Of a DNA stretch of 7,700 nucleotides, positions 1 through 6,769 are shown one piece after another. Location: NCBI GenBank assembly GCA_937915775.1, contig CALGGQ010000121.1, positions 1-7,700 of the forward strand, read 5' to 3'. The position numbers and the translations under genes were made by a program. The notes beneath the pieces were generated by a model that was given only the letters and a program-made list of their open reading frames with translations, did not search any database and was not told where the DNA came from. Source of the stretch: an uncultured Clostridia bacterium (GTDB lineage Bacteria > Bacillota > Clostridia > Oscillospirales > Acutalibacteraceae). Numbering within the stretch: the stretch's first letter is position 1; every line of letters begins with the position of its first letter.

Positions 1-759
1 CCTTATCAAAAATATAAAGATTTTAAATGGGAAAATCCTGACGAATTTAAAAATGCAGTTCCAAAAGCATTTTTTGAAAAGCGAAATCTGGAAGATTTTC
101 CGCTGTACACGCTTCGGCAATATTGTCCCGACGTGGGTAACAAGTTGCGCAACGATGTTTTTGAAGCGGCAAAAGTTGGCGACAAATACCAATGCAAGCT
201 GTGCAAAATGACATCGCCGAACCGTGCGGATTTTCAGATTGACCATATTGTGCCGATGTCAAAAGGCGGCAAAACGGCGCTGGTTGTCAGCGGCGTGCTG
301 ACGGCGCTGATTTGCGCGGTGATGAACCTGGTTCTGATACCAAGAATAGAAAGTACGACCGAGGGAATCCGCTGCTTTGATATGAATTTCGGCTATGATT
401 TTGAAACGGCGAAGCGGTTTCTGGCGCTGCTGTCGCAAGAGGGCAGAGATACCTATTTGCATATTCAGCTGCCGCTGGATTTCGTCTATCCGCTTGTGTA
501 CACCGTGTTTTTCGTGTCGCTGCTGACGTGGCTGACGAAGCGCGTGCTGCCGCTGTCAGTGCTCCCGCTGCTGCTGATGGGGTTTGATGATGCGGAAAAC
601 ATCGCAACGATTATGATGCTGCGTTCGGCAGAGCTTTCACCGGCGCTTGCCGCCTTCGGCAGCGCAGTGACAAGTGTGAAAACGCTGCTGATGTATGCCG
701 TGTTTTTCGTGATAATCGTCTGCATTCTATACCGACTGATGAAGAGGAAACAAAAATGA
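1..759 (+). CDS. Chimeric ORF, 5'-partial: truncated HNH endonuclease joined in frame to a four-helix membrane protein
   Basis: Frame 1 is open from the first base to the TGA at 757-759, so the true start lies outside the window; the GTG at 133 is only an internal valine codon. The first ~90 codons look like an HNH nuclease: a CxxC knuckle (Cys codons at 193 and 202), then IDHIVPMSKGGKT (238-276) carrying the Asp-His pair. The expected continuation (NLQ, second CxxC, final Asn/His) is missing. From about base 277 the frame encodes a membrane protein with four hydrophobic segments (about 277-339, 475-540, 544-620, 676-738) and a DDAEN motif at 586-600 in the third helix. The HNH part probably cannot cleave DNA. 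An in-frame ATG at 256 could restart translation as MSKGGKTALVVSG, but no clear Shine-Dalgarno precedes it. The gene overlaps hisH by ATGA. I do not know a function for the membrane part. A chimeric assembly is possible. Confidence 0.75.
   Translation, partial: PYQKYKDFKWENPDEFKNAVPKAFFEKRNLEDFPLYTLRQYCPDVGNKLRNDVFEAAKVGDKYQCKLCKMTSPNRADFQIDHIVPMSKGGKTALVVSGVLTALICAVMNLVLIPRIESTTEGIRCFDMNFGYDFETAKRFLALLSQEGRDTYLHIQLPLDFVYPLVYTVFFVSLLTWLTKRVLPLSVLPLLLMGFDDAENIATIMMLRSAELSPALAAFGSAVTSVKTLLMYAVFFVIIVCILYRLMKRKQK
741..750 (+). promoter_or_regulatory. Ribosome binding site of hisH inside the upstream gene
   Basis: GAGGA at 744-748 lies 7 bases before the ATG at 756. It is embedded in the last codons of the membrane-protein frame, so hisH translation is probably coupled to that gene through the ATGA overlap. 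This supports 756 as the hisH start. Confidence 0.6.
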
Positions 760-1361
760 TAGCCATTATTGATTACGGTGCCGGCAATCTTTCGAGCGTC
801 AAAAAGGCGCTGGATTATATCGGCGCACCGAGCGAGATTACCTATGATAAACAAAAAATTGCCGCCGCTTCGCACGTGATTCTGCCCGGCGTCGGCTCCT
901 TCGGCGACGCGATGGATATGCTCCGCCAAAGAGGGCTGGAGAAGAGCGTCCGCGAGGCTGCGTCCGGCGAAAAGCCGTTTCTCGGTATTTGCCTCGGGCT
1001 GCAGCTGCTGTTTGAAAGCAGCGAGGAAAGTCCCGGCGCGAAGGGGCTCGGCATCTTTCCCGGCAGCATTGCGCGCATTCCTGCGGGCGAGGGGCTGAAG
1101 GTGCCGCATATGGGCTGGAATTCCGTTATCCTGCAGCAGAAGGACGGCATATTCCGCGGTATTCCCGAGGATACCTATTTCTATTTCGTCCATTCCTTTT
1201 ACCTGAAGGACGCGCCGGATGACATAGTGGCGGCAACGACGCAGTACGGTGTGAGCATTCAGTGCGCCATGCAAAAGGGCTTGGTGGCTGCCACGCAGTT
1301 CCACCCCGAAAAGAGCAGTGAAGCAGGCTTGACGCTGCTGAAAAATTTTGCGGAGGTGTAG
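756..1361 (+). CDS. hisH: Imidazole glycerol phosphate synthase, glutaminase subunit HisH
   Basis: HisH hydrolyses glutamine and passes ammonia to HisF, which makes imidazole glycerol phosphate and AICAR in the fifth step of histidine synthesis; the complex is cytosolic. The 201-residue product has the normal length for a class I glutamine amidotransferase of this type. Visible hallmarks are the N-terminal DYGAGN (residues 6-11), the PGVGSFG oxyanion strand (44-50), the nucleophile elbow GICLG with Cys79, the PHMGWN motif (117-122), and FHPEKS supplying His183 and Glu185 to complete the catalytic triad. All key residues are intact, so the enzyme should be active. It starts in a 4-base ATGA overlap with the membrane-protein frame and ends 3 bases before hisF. 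In many Clostridia hisA sits between hisH and hisF; here it does not. Confidence 0.97.
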   Translation: MIAIIDYGAGNLSSVKKALDYIGAPSEITYDKQKIAAASHVILPGVGSFGDAMDMLRQRGLEKSVREAASGEKPFLGICLGLQLLFESSEESPGAKGLGIFPGSIARIPAGEGLKVPHMGWNSVILQQKDGIFRGIPEDTYFYFVHSFYLKDAPDDIVAATTQYGVSIQCAMQKGLVAATQFHPEKSSEAGLTLLKNFAEV

Positions 1362-1364
1362 GAG

Positions 1365-2123
1365 ATGTTTGCCAAAAGAATTATTCCGTGCCTCGATGTG
1401 AAAAACGGCAGGGTGGTCAAGGGCGTATCCTTTGTCAACCTGCGCGATGCGGGCGACCCGGTAGAATGCGCCGCCGCTTACGATCAGCAGGGAGCGGACG
1501 AGCTTGTGCTGCTGGATATTATGGCGAGCCACGAGGGCAGGGGCACGATGATAGACATCGTCTCCCGCGTGGCGGAGCAGGTGTTTATTCCGTTCACCGT
1601 TGGCGGCGGTATCCGCACGGTGGAGGATTTTACCGTGATGCTGCGCGCCGGTGCCGATAAAATTTCGGTCAATTCCGCCGCAGTTAGAAATCCCGATTTG
1701 ATTAACGAAGCCGCGTATAAATTCGGCTCGCAGTGCGTGGTCTGTGCGATTGACGCCAAGAGAAAAGCCGAGGGCGGCTGGGAGGTCTACCTCAACGGCG
1801 GCAGGGTGCCGACAGGCATTGACGCGGTTCAGTGGGCTGAGGAGGCGCAGCAGCGCGGCGCGGGCGAAATCCTGCTGACCTCGATGGACTGCGACGGTCA
1901 GAAAACCGGCTACGACGTGGCGCTGACGCGCGCGGTCAGCGAAGCCGTCGGCATTCCCGTCATCGCCTCCGGCGGTGCCGGCAAGGCGGAGCATTTTCTC
2001 GATGTGCTGACAGAGGGTAAGGCGGACGCTGTGCTGGCAGCAAGCCTGTTCCACTTTAACGAGCTGCCCGTTCCGGTGCTAAAGCAGTATTTGAAGGAAA
2101 ACGGTATTTCGGTAAGGCTATGA
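1365..2123 (+). CDS. hisF: Imidazole glycerol phosphate synthase, cyclase subunit HisF
   Basis: HisF uses ammonia delivered by HisH to convert PRFAR into imidazole glycerol phosphate and AICAR. The 252-residue (beta/alpha)8 barrel is full length. The family's catalytic aspartates are present: Asp11 in IPCLDV and Asp130 in CAIDAK. Other conserved signatures are the phosphate-binding TVGGGIR (79-84), [16 protein letters not shown] and the C-terminal IASGGAG phosphate loop. [10 protein letters not shown] has Met where most HisF proteins have Thr (residue 53), a small change near the active-site face. A GGAGGT at 1352-1357 sits 7 bases before the ATG. The stop overlaps the next start by ATGA. Presence of both catalytic aspartates and of HisH directly upstream argues for ordinary histidine synthesis rather than a sugar-amidotransfer paralogue, but without the other his genes this is not proven. 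Confidence 0.97.
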   Translation: MFAKRIIPCLDVKNGRVVKGVSFVNLRDAGDPVECAAAYDQQGADELVLLDIMASHEGRGTMIDIVSRVAEQVFIPFTVGGGIRTVEDFTVMLRAGADKISVNSAAVRNPDLINEAAYKFGSQCVVCAIDAKRKAEGGWEVYLNGGRVPTGIDAVQWAEEAQQRGAGEILLTSMDCDGQKTGYDVALTRAVSEAVGIPVIASGGAGKAEHFLDVLTEGKADAVLAASLFHFNELPVPVLKQYLKENGISVRL

Positions 2124-2596
2124 GCAAGAAAGAAACAAAAACCAATGTCATGCGCGTGCTGGAGCAGCACAAAATCCCATATGGCAGCTATGCCTGCGAC
2201 AATATGACAACCAATGCGCGCGAGGTCGCAAAGGGCGTCGGCGCCGACCCGCAATATTTGTATAAAACGCTGGTGACCGTCGCCAAATCGGGCGAACACT
2301 ATGTGTTTATGGTGCCTGCCGAAAACGAGCTTGATTTGAAAAAAGCGGCCGCTGCCGTCAGCGAAAAGAGCATTGAAATGCTACCGCAAAAGGAGCTGCT
2401 GCCGCTGACGGGGTATGTTCACGGCGGCTGCTCACCCATCGGGATGAAAAAGCAGTTTACGACTACGATTCACGAAAATGCCGCCGCAGCACCAACAATT
2501 TTCTTTTCTGCCGGTAAAATCGGCAGGCAGGTGAGCGTAGCGCCGAAAGATTTGGAAAGCGTTATCCCGCTGCAATATGCGGATATTGTTAAATAA
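2120..2596 (+). CDS. ybaK: YbaK/EbsC-family Cys-tRNA(Pro) deacylase
   Basis: This family hydrolyses cysteine wrongly attached to tRNA(Pro) in trans, protecting the cytosol from mistranslation. The 158-residue product matches the usual length of about 155-160. It shows the family layout: an N-terminal segment [14 protein letters not shown], the YKTLV strand with Lys49 at the position of the lysine essential in characterised YbaK proteins, the [12 protein letters not shown] stretch (65-75), and the [10 protein letters not shown] loop (102-111) that lines the substrate pocket. The ATG overlaps the hisF stop by 4 bases, so it is the last gene of the his-containing transcript; no metabolic link to histidine synthesis is evident. 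Its TAA stop runs into the A-tract of the terminator. A related ProXp-type deacylase with another amino-acid specificity cannot be ruled out from sequence alone. Confidence 0.93.
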   Translation: MSKKETKTNVMRVLEQHKIPYGSYACDNMTTNAREVAKGVGADPQYLYKTLVTVAKSGEHYVFMVPAENELDLKKAAAAVSEKSIEMLPQKELLPLTGYVHGGCSPIGMKKQFTTTIHENAAAAPTIFFSAGKIGRQVSVAPKDLESVIPLQYADIVK

Positions 2597-2630
2597 AAAG
2601 CTCCGAAGAATACTTCTTCGGAGTTTTTTA
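2597..2630. terminator. Bidirectional intrinsic terminator between convergent operons
   Basis: CTCCGAAGAA (2601-2610) and TTCTTCGGAG (2614-2623) form a perfect 10-bp stem around a TAC loop. A run of T follows on the plus strand (2624-2629) and a run of A precedes (2597-2599, extending into the ybaK stop), which is a T-run when read on the minus strand. It therefore fits termination of the ybaK transcript and of the GH27 transcript, whose stop codon is at 2638-2640. Confidence 0.92.
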
Positions 2631-2637
2631 TTGTTTA

Positions 2638-4359
2638 TTATCTGGAAATGCGGTAAACCTTGACGCCGTGCGGCGGGACGGAGGCGGTGATTTTAGTCGC
2701 CTGGTAGCGTTCGTCCGTCCACAAATCATGTACCTCGTAGCCGATGCCGGAGCGGTTGAAGCGGAGATATTTTTCCTCTTTCAGAGAATCAATATCCAGC
2801 TCTATCGGCTTTACCTTATTCGCCTTGTTAAAGAAGCACAGCGCCGTGTCGCCGTTGGCGAGCGGTCTTGCCAGCACGTCAATGCTGCCCTGCTTTTTAA
2901 TGCGCTTTGCCGGCCGTACCATCGGGTCCTGGTCAATGAGAATCAGGCTCTTGTTGGTTAAGATGCTGAGAATGTCCATGCTCTTCGGGGAGCCGTCCTC
3001 CAGCAGACGGATGTCGTTGCCGAGCACCAGCGGCGCCGCCATCATACACCACAGCGCAAAGTGCGCTCTGTTTTCCTCAAAGGTGAGCTTGCCGTTGCCT
3101 ACCTCCAGCATATCCGGGTCATTGACGTGACCGGGGGAGGCGTGGCGGTACAGCTTAATGGTGCGGTTATAAATATGGACAATGCTCTTCCAGTTCGGGA
3201 AGATATCCAGCGTGGTGCGCCACATATTACCCGCTTTGGCACCCCAGTTCCACGGATTGCCGAAGCCCCATTCGCAGATGGAAAACGTAATCGGCTTTTC
3301 CGGCGTGCCGGTAAAGGCTGCCCAGTCGCGTGAGGCACGGCGCAGCGCTTCGCCCATCCGCTTGTACTGCGTGTAGGAGGAATCCGCCATTGAAGCAATC
3401 GGATTGCACAGCGTAATCGTGTTTTCGCCGCTTTGCAGACGGATTTCCAACTGTAACCTTGCGTCAGGCGTAAACGACCTGCCGGACGGGAAATGCGCTT
3501 CGTACAGATTGCCGTTGACGAGCACCTGCAGATAGCGCTTGGCATTGAGCAGATTCTTTTTGCTGTGAATGGTCATAGCATAGAGTCCGCCGGCTTCCAC
3601 GCTGATGCGGAAGGTTGCGGTACCGGCGCCGTGGTTTAAAAAGCCGATGCCCTTGCCGCTCGGCAAATCCTTGCACTTAACGACCTTTGTCCTGCCCGTG
3701 AACTTTGCCATTTCGGGCTTCAGGACGTATTCGCTGTGATAGCCCTTACGGTTTAAATCAATGTATTCGATAATCGGCGTGGAGCCGCTCAGCGTTTTGT
3801 GGTGGCAGAAATCGTATTTCAGGTATTCCACACCCCAGGAGGCAATCGTTCTGGCATCCAGCTCCTCATTGCCGAGGGAAGCGGGCAAATCCTCGCAGGT
3901 GTGCGTACCGTTCGAGGAATAGAGCCCCATTTTCAGCCCGAGGGCGTTAATGCGCTTGCACAGCGCCTCCATGCCGGAGGGGAAGGTTTCCAGATCACCC
4001 TGGAGCTTGCCGGCCTCGTCGCGCATCGAGCTCTGCCAGCAGTCGTCGATATTGACAAAACGGTAGCCTGCATCGGCAAGGCCGGTGTTCACCAGCACCT
4101 GCGCTGTTTCGTATATGGAATCCTCGCTGATTTTGTTGCGCAGTGTGTTCCAGCTGGACCAGCCCATCATCGGCGAAACGCTGACGTTGTTGTCGTAATC
4201 GGGCACATCCTTTAAGTCGATATGCAGCTTTTTGGTGCCGATGGCTTTCAGAATGCACAGCGGGCACTTGCCGTCCGCTTTCATCGCCAAAAACCAGGTG
4301 CAAAAGGCGATGAGTAAAATCGCCAGAATTGTGCACAGAACAATGAGTCCTACGGTCAT
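2638..4359 (-). CDS. GH27 alpha-galactosidase with N-terminal membrane helix and an inserted beta-sandwich domain
   Basis: GH27 enzymes cleave terminal alpha-galactosides with retention. The 573-residue protein has a hydrophobic helix (residues 3-26), a CPLC pair (32-35), then the catalytic barrel beginning PMMGWSSWNT (63-72). Family residues are visible: IDDCW (104-108), YLKYDFC with the nucleophile Asp183, CEWG (362-365), MWRTTLDI with the acid/base Asp385, and NDPDM (413-417). Between about 205 and 320 the barrel is interrupted by a beta-rich segment resembling CBM35/CBM6-type modules (GLYAMTIHS, VLVNG, GENTITL). A C-terminal beta domain (about 485-573) follows. The ATG overlaps the upstream stop (ATGA, 4356-4359); GAGGAG at 4371-4376 lies 11 bases before it. 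Positive residues cluster after the helix and none precede it. The fold and catalytic class are well supported; the substrate (alpha-galactoside or beta-L-arabinopyranoside) is not settled. Confidence 0.92.
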   Translation of the reverse strand: MTVGLIVLCTILAILLIAFCTWFLAMKADGKCPLCILKAIGTKKLHIDLKDVPDYDNNVSVSPMMGWSSWNTLRNKISEDSIYETAQVLVNTGLADAGYRFVNIDDCWQSSMRDEAGKLQGDLETFPSGMEALCKRINALGLKMGLYSSNGTHTCEDLPASLGNEELDARTIASWGVEYLKYDFCHHKTLSGSTPIIEYIDLNRKGYHSEYVLKPEMAKFTGRTKVVKCKDLPSGKGIGFLNHGAGTATFRISVEAGGLYAMTIHSKKNLLNAKRYLQVLVNGNLYEAHFPSGRSFTPDARLQLEIRLQSGENTITLCNPIASMADSSYTQYKRMGEALRRASRDWAAFTGTPEKPITFSICEWGFGNPWNWGAKAGNMWRTTLDIFPNWKSIVHIYNRTIKLYRHASPGHVNDPDMLEVGNGKLTFEENRAHFALWCMMAAPLVLGNDIRLLEDGSPKSMDILSILTNKSLILIDQDPMVRPAKRIKKQGSIDVLARPLANGDTALCFFNKANKVKPIELDIDSLKEEKYLRFNRSGIGYEVHDLWTDERYQATKITASVPPHGVKVYRISR

Positions 4360-5528
4360 AATAATCCAATCTCCTCAAAGTACGCGAGCTCCTTTTGAGC
4401 GTCGCTTTTTGTTTCATCACTGCCGAGCCCCCTGGCGGTCGCTTTAACAAATTCACGCCGGTGCCTCAGGTTGTATCCCAGCCGGTATACCCATGCCAGC
4501 GGGAGCAGATACGGTCTGCCCTCGATGAAACGGATATACGGGATGCTTTTTACTGTTTGATAAGACGGGAACAGCAGCCGCCACCTTGAGGGCAGGGAAG
4601 AAACGCTGTTTCCCTCTTCTAATTGCTTGCGTGCAATGACGGCTGCGTTATTGCGATTTGCGTTGCCAAAGGCACCGTAGTTGATGAGAAATTGCGCTGT
4701 CTTTTCCGTGTCGCAGCCATAATCGGTGCCGATACCGAACCACCGGCGGCAGAGCGTCAGCATCACCTTGGCAAATTGCTCCAGCCCGATTTCCTTCAGC
4801 TTGGCAAGCACCTGCGCTTCGCTGACGGCTTGCGTTTTCTGAAATACCGCAAGGTCAAGCAGCAGCTTCACCCCTGCGCCGTAAAACCAGAAGTGGTGCG
4901 CCAGATGCGCCAGCAGATAGGCAAAATGATAATCGCTCTCCAGCGTACCCCGGCAGCCGTCGTAAACGGCGTGCTCCATCGCGTCGGCAAAGCCGTTTTC
5001 CGCGTCGCTGCTGCCGACCTTGCCGCTGATGATTTTGGTGTGCATCTCAATCTTCACGCCGTCCAGACTGTAATCGTAGACGGGACCGTTATCGTGCAGC
5101 AGGGAATAGCCGTTTTCGGTCAGCAGGACTTTGACGGTGTCCCTGTCCTTTTCGTCAATCAGTACGTCAATATCGCCCATCACCCGCGTTTGGGGTATGG
5201 GATAGCAGTCTCTGAGTATCGCCCCTTTAAAGAACACATGGCGGATGCCGTTTTCACTGAGTAGCCCGTCCAGCGCGTCGAGAGCGGCGCCCTGCCGGTC
5301 ATATCGCATCACCGCCGCAAAGAAATCGTTTTCAAACAGACGAAAGGCATCCTGCGGCACGACGGCTTTGTTTTCAGCCGTATTCAGCACGCTGAAAACG
5401 ACGGCGCTCAGATTGTGCGCGTGAGAGAGCTTGTAGAGCAGCGTATAATCCGCATTTTCCGCCAGCACCGCTGTTTCCCCTTGCAGATAGGCGTTTAAAA
5501 GGGCAATGAAATAATCCTTTGTATTCAT
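4356..5528 (-). CDS. Nucleotidyltransferase-like protein, PF14907 type
   Basis: The 390-residue protein resembles the uncharacterised nucleotidyltransferase family PF14907. It has the fold's signature elements: FFKGAIL (99-105), TRVMGDIDVLID (114-125) with the acidic pair Asp119/Asp121, and KIEMH (159-163) with a likely third metal-binding acid, Glu161. A helical region follows, including HFAYLLAHLAHHFWFYGAGVKLLLDLAVF (long His-rich helix followed by the LLLDLA motif) typical of the family. No substrate is established. I chose the ATG at 5526-5528, two bases after the upstream stop (5530-5532); a TTG at 5535-5537 in the same frame would add three residues (MVK) but has no Shine-Dalgarno. Neither start has a strong one, so translation is probably coupled to the upstream gene. 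The stop overlaps the GH27 start. The acidic triad looks intact, so transfer of a nucleotide or sugar is plausible but unproven. Confidence 0.85.
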   Translation of the reverse strand: MNTKDYFIALLNAYLQGETAVLAENADYTLLYKLSHAHNLSAVVFSVLNTAENKAVVPQDAFRLFENDFFAAVMRYDRQGAALDALDGLLSENGIRHVFFKGAILRDCYPIPQTRVMGDIDVLIDEKDRDTVKVLLTENGYSLLHDNGPVYDYSLDGVKIEMHTKIISGKVGSSDAENGFADAMEHAVYDGCRGTLESDYHFAYLLAHLAHHFWFYGAGVKLLLDLAVFQKTQAVSEAQVLAKLKEIGLEQFAKVMLTLCRRWFGIGTDYGCDTEKTAQFLINYGAFGNANRNNAAVIARKQLEEGNSVSSLPSRWRLLFPSYQTVKSIPYIRFIEGRPYLLPLAWVYRLGYNLRHRREFVKATARGLGSDETKSDAQKELAYFEEIGLL

Positions 5529-5529
5529 C

Positions 5530-6036
5530 TTAACCAAAGACGGCGTTGCCTACGATGAGGCTGAGAATCGTGATAATCAGACCGGCAATGAACACGCCGA
5601 TGGCGATAACGCCAAAGCTCTTTTTGCGGTCGAGATGCAGCAGGGAGGCGAGCAGCGCGCCCGTCCAGCCGCCGGTGCCGGGCAGCGGAATCGCAACGAA
5701 AATCAACAGCCCCCAGATACCGTATTTATCAATCTTATCCTTCTTTTTGAGGGTGTGCTCCTCCAGCCAGATAATCGGCTTCTTCACGCCGGGAATCTTT
5801 TTCAGCCATTCAAAAATGAGGTTAATGAGCAACAGAATGAACGGAATCGGAATTAGGTTACCGATAAAGCTGATCAGAAAGCCCACAAACGGATTCATCT
5901 GCAGCAGCACAATAGCCGTGAACATGCCGAGCCTGCACTCCAGAATAGGGAACAGGGAGATGATAAACACCACCAGCCAGTCCGGAATTCCGTGAGCGGT
6001 TAAAAACTCCTGGATTTGTCTGCAAACCTCTTGCAT
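5530..6036 (-). CDS. PF06695-family membrane protein (putative small multidrug export protein)
   Basis: The 168-residue integral membrane protein matches the COG2426/PF06695 family, whose export role is a database label with little experimental support. It shows the family's markers: FPILECRLG (29-37) with Pro30, Glu33 and Arg35, FIGNLIPIPF (57-66), a basic cytosolic loop (79-105: KKIPGVKK and LKKKDKIDKYG), and the re-entrant-like VAIPLPGTGGWTGALLASLL (114-133). Four to five hydrophobic stretches are visible (about 20-50, 52-76, 107-133, 141-164). AGGAG at 6043-6047 lies 6 bases before the ATG and supports this start. The upstream Nudix stop (6046-6048) overlaps this ribosome binding site, so the two genes are in one transcript. 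Its Pro-rich turn resembles DedA/SNARE-associated proteins, an alternative relationship. Confidence 0.88.
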   Translation of the reverse strand: MQEVCRQIQEFLTAHGIPDWLVVFIISLFPILECRLGMFTAIVLLQMNPFVGFLISFIGNLIPIPFILLLINLIFEWLKKIPGVKKPIIWLEEHTLKKKDKIDKYGIWGLLIFVAIPLPGTGGWTGALLASLLHLDRKKSFGVIAIGVFIAGLIITILSLIVGNAVFG

Positions 6037-6045
6037 AAGCTTCTC

Positions 6046-6762
6046 CTAAATATAATTATTTTCATCTAAGAAATCGTGCGCGGCTTTGAGAATATTCTTG
6101 TCGTTATCAAACTTGAGAAGGTTCATCGCCTTTTCATACGTCAGCCAGATGTAATCCTCAATCTCGCTTGCCTGAATAATCGTGGAGGTATCCTTCGTCG
6201 TGCCGATAAAGATGGAGACAACCTTTTCCACCTTATCCTTGATTTTATAGCGCGAAACGGATTCAAAGCCTTCAATGATATTAATATGAATGCCGGTTTC
6301 CTCCAATACCTCGCGAAAGGCGGTTTCCTCCTTCGTCTCTCCGGGATCGATATGCCCCTTCGGGAAGCCCCAGTGCGCCGAGCGCTTGTTTTTAATCAGG
6401 AGGTAGCGCACCTCCCCGCGGATATCCCGATAGACGACCGCGCCGCAGCTGCTTTCATACAGGCAGTCCAGCCGGTAATCGGGGAAATCCTGTTCCACAT
6501 TGATGTACTTTTTAATATCGTTGATAATGAAGCGGGTGCTTTTGGGCGCCGCAATCCAGATGTAATGATGCGTTTTACGGTTGGAGAGAATCGCAATCAC
6601 TCTGCCGTCGAAGTTACGCACCGGATGATGGATGCCCATAATAAAAACAGTTTGTTGTTCGTTACCGTTAACCGTACCGAAATTAAGTGGATAGGTGTAG
6701 CCCGCTTCATTATGAGAGCCAATGGGGTGAACCACCTTGACTCTGACATACTTTCCGAGCAT
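6046..6762 (-). CDS. Nudix hydrolase with N-terminal degenerate inorganic-pyrophosphatase-like domain
   Basis: Nudix enzymes cleave nucleoside diphosphates linked to another moiety. With the ATG at 6760-6762 the protein has 238 residues. Residues 136-158 match the Nudix consensus GX5EX7REUXEEXGU exactly (Gly136, Glu142, Arg150-Glu151, Glu154-Glu155, Gly157), preceded by HWGFPKGHIDPGE as in Ap4A hydrolases; CGAVVY (106-111) begins that domain. Residues 1-90 (KYVRVKVVHPIGS, YPLNFGTVNG, FIMGIHHPV, GRVIAIL, WIAAP) align by eye with the short pyrophosphatase-like proteins of Clostridia, but the usual GEEQDAY acidic cluster reads NEQQTVF and the later acidic pair is also lost, so that domain is likely non-catalytic. 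An ATG at 6819 would add 19 residues but coincides with the predicted transcription start; GGTGG at 6770-6774 and the family's N-terminus favour 6762. First gene of the minus-strand operon. Ap4A-type substrate is an inference. Confidence 0.88.
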   Translation of the reverse strand: MLGKYVRVKVVHPIGSHNEAGYTYPLNFGTVNGNEQQTVFIMGIHHPVRNFDGRVIAILSNRKTHHYIWIAAPKSTRFIINDIKKYINVEQDFPDYRLDCLYESSCGAVVYRDIRGEVRYLLIKNKRSAHWGFPKGHIDPGETKEETAFREVLEETGIHINIIEGFESVSRYKIKDKVEKVVSIFIGTTKDTSTIIQASEIEDYIWLTYEKAMNLLKFDNDKNILKAAHDFLDENNYI

Positions 6763-6769
6763 TTTTTCA

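Noticed and set aside
133..135. GTG as start codon of the HNH/membrane gene
   Set aside because: The frame is open to the left window edge and the upstream codons read as continuous HNH-type protein, so this is an internal valine.
274..309. The 9-bp direct repeat acggcgctg as a target-site duplication of a mobile element
   Set aside because: The copies are only 27 bases apart, in frame, and both encode Thr-Ala-Leu in a membrane helix, so simple coding repetition is likelier; no element lies between them.
486..2054. A 522-codon minus-strand open frame opposite the membrane protein, hisH and hisF
   Set aside because: It lies antisense to well-supported genes, has no recognisable domain and a composition (many His, Arg, Ala) typical of a codon-bias shadow.
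4299..4302. Lipoprotein lipobox at Cys20 of the GH27 enzyme
   Set aside because: The residue before the cysteine is Phe, which does not fit the lipobox, and there is no basic n-region.
4623..5264. A 213-codon plus-strand open frame opposite the nucleotidyltransferase-like gene
   Set aside because: It resembles no family I know and is explained as the antisense shadow of a conserved protein.
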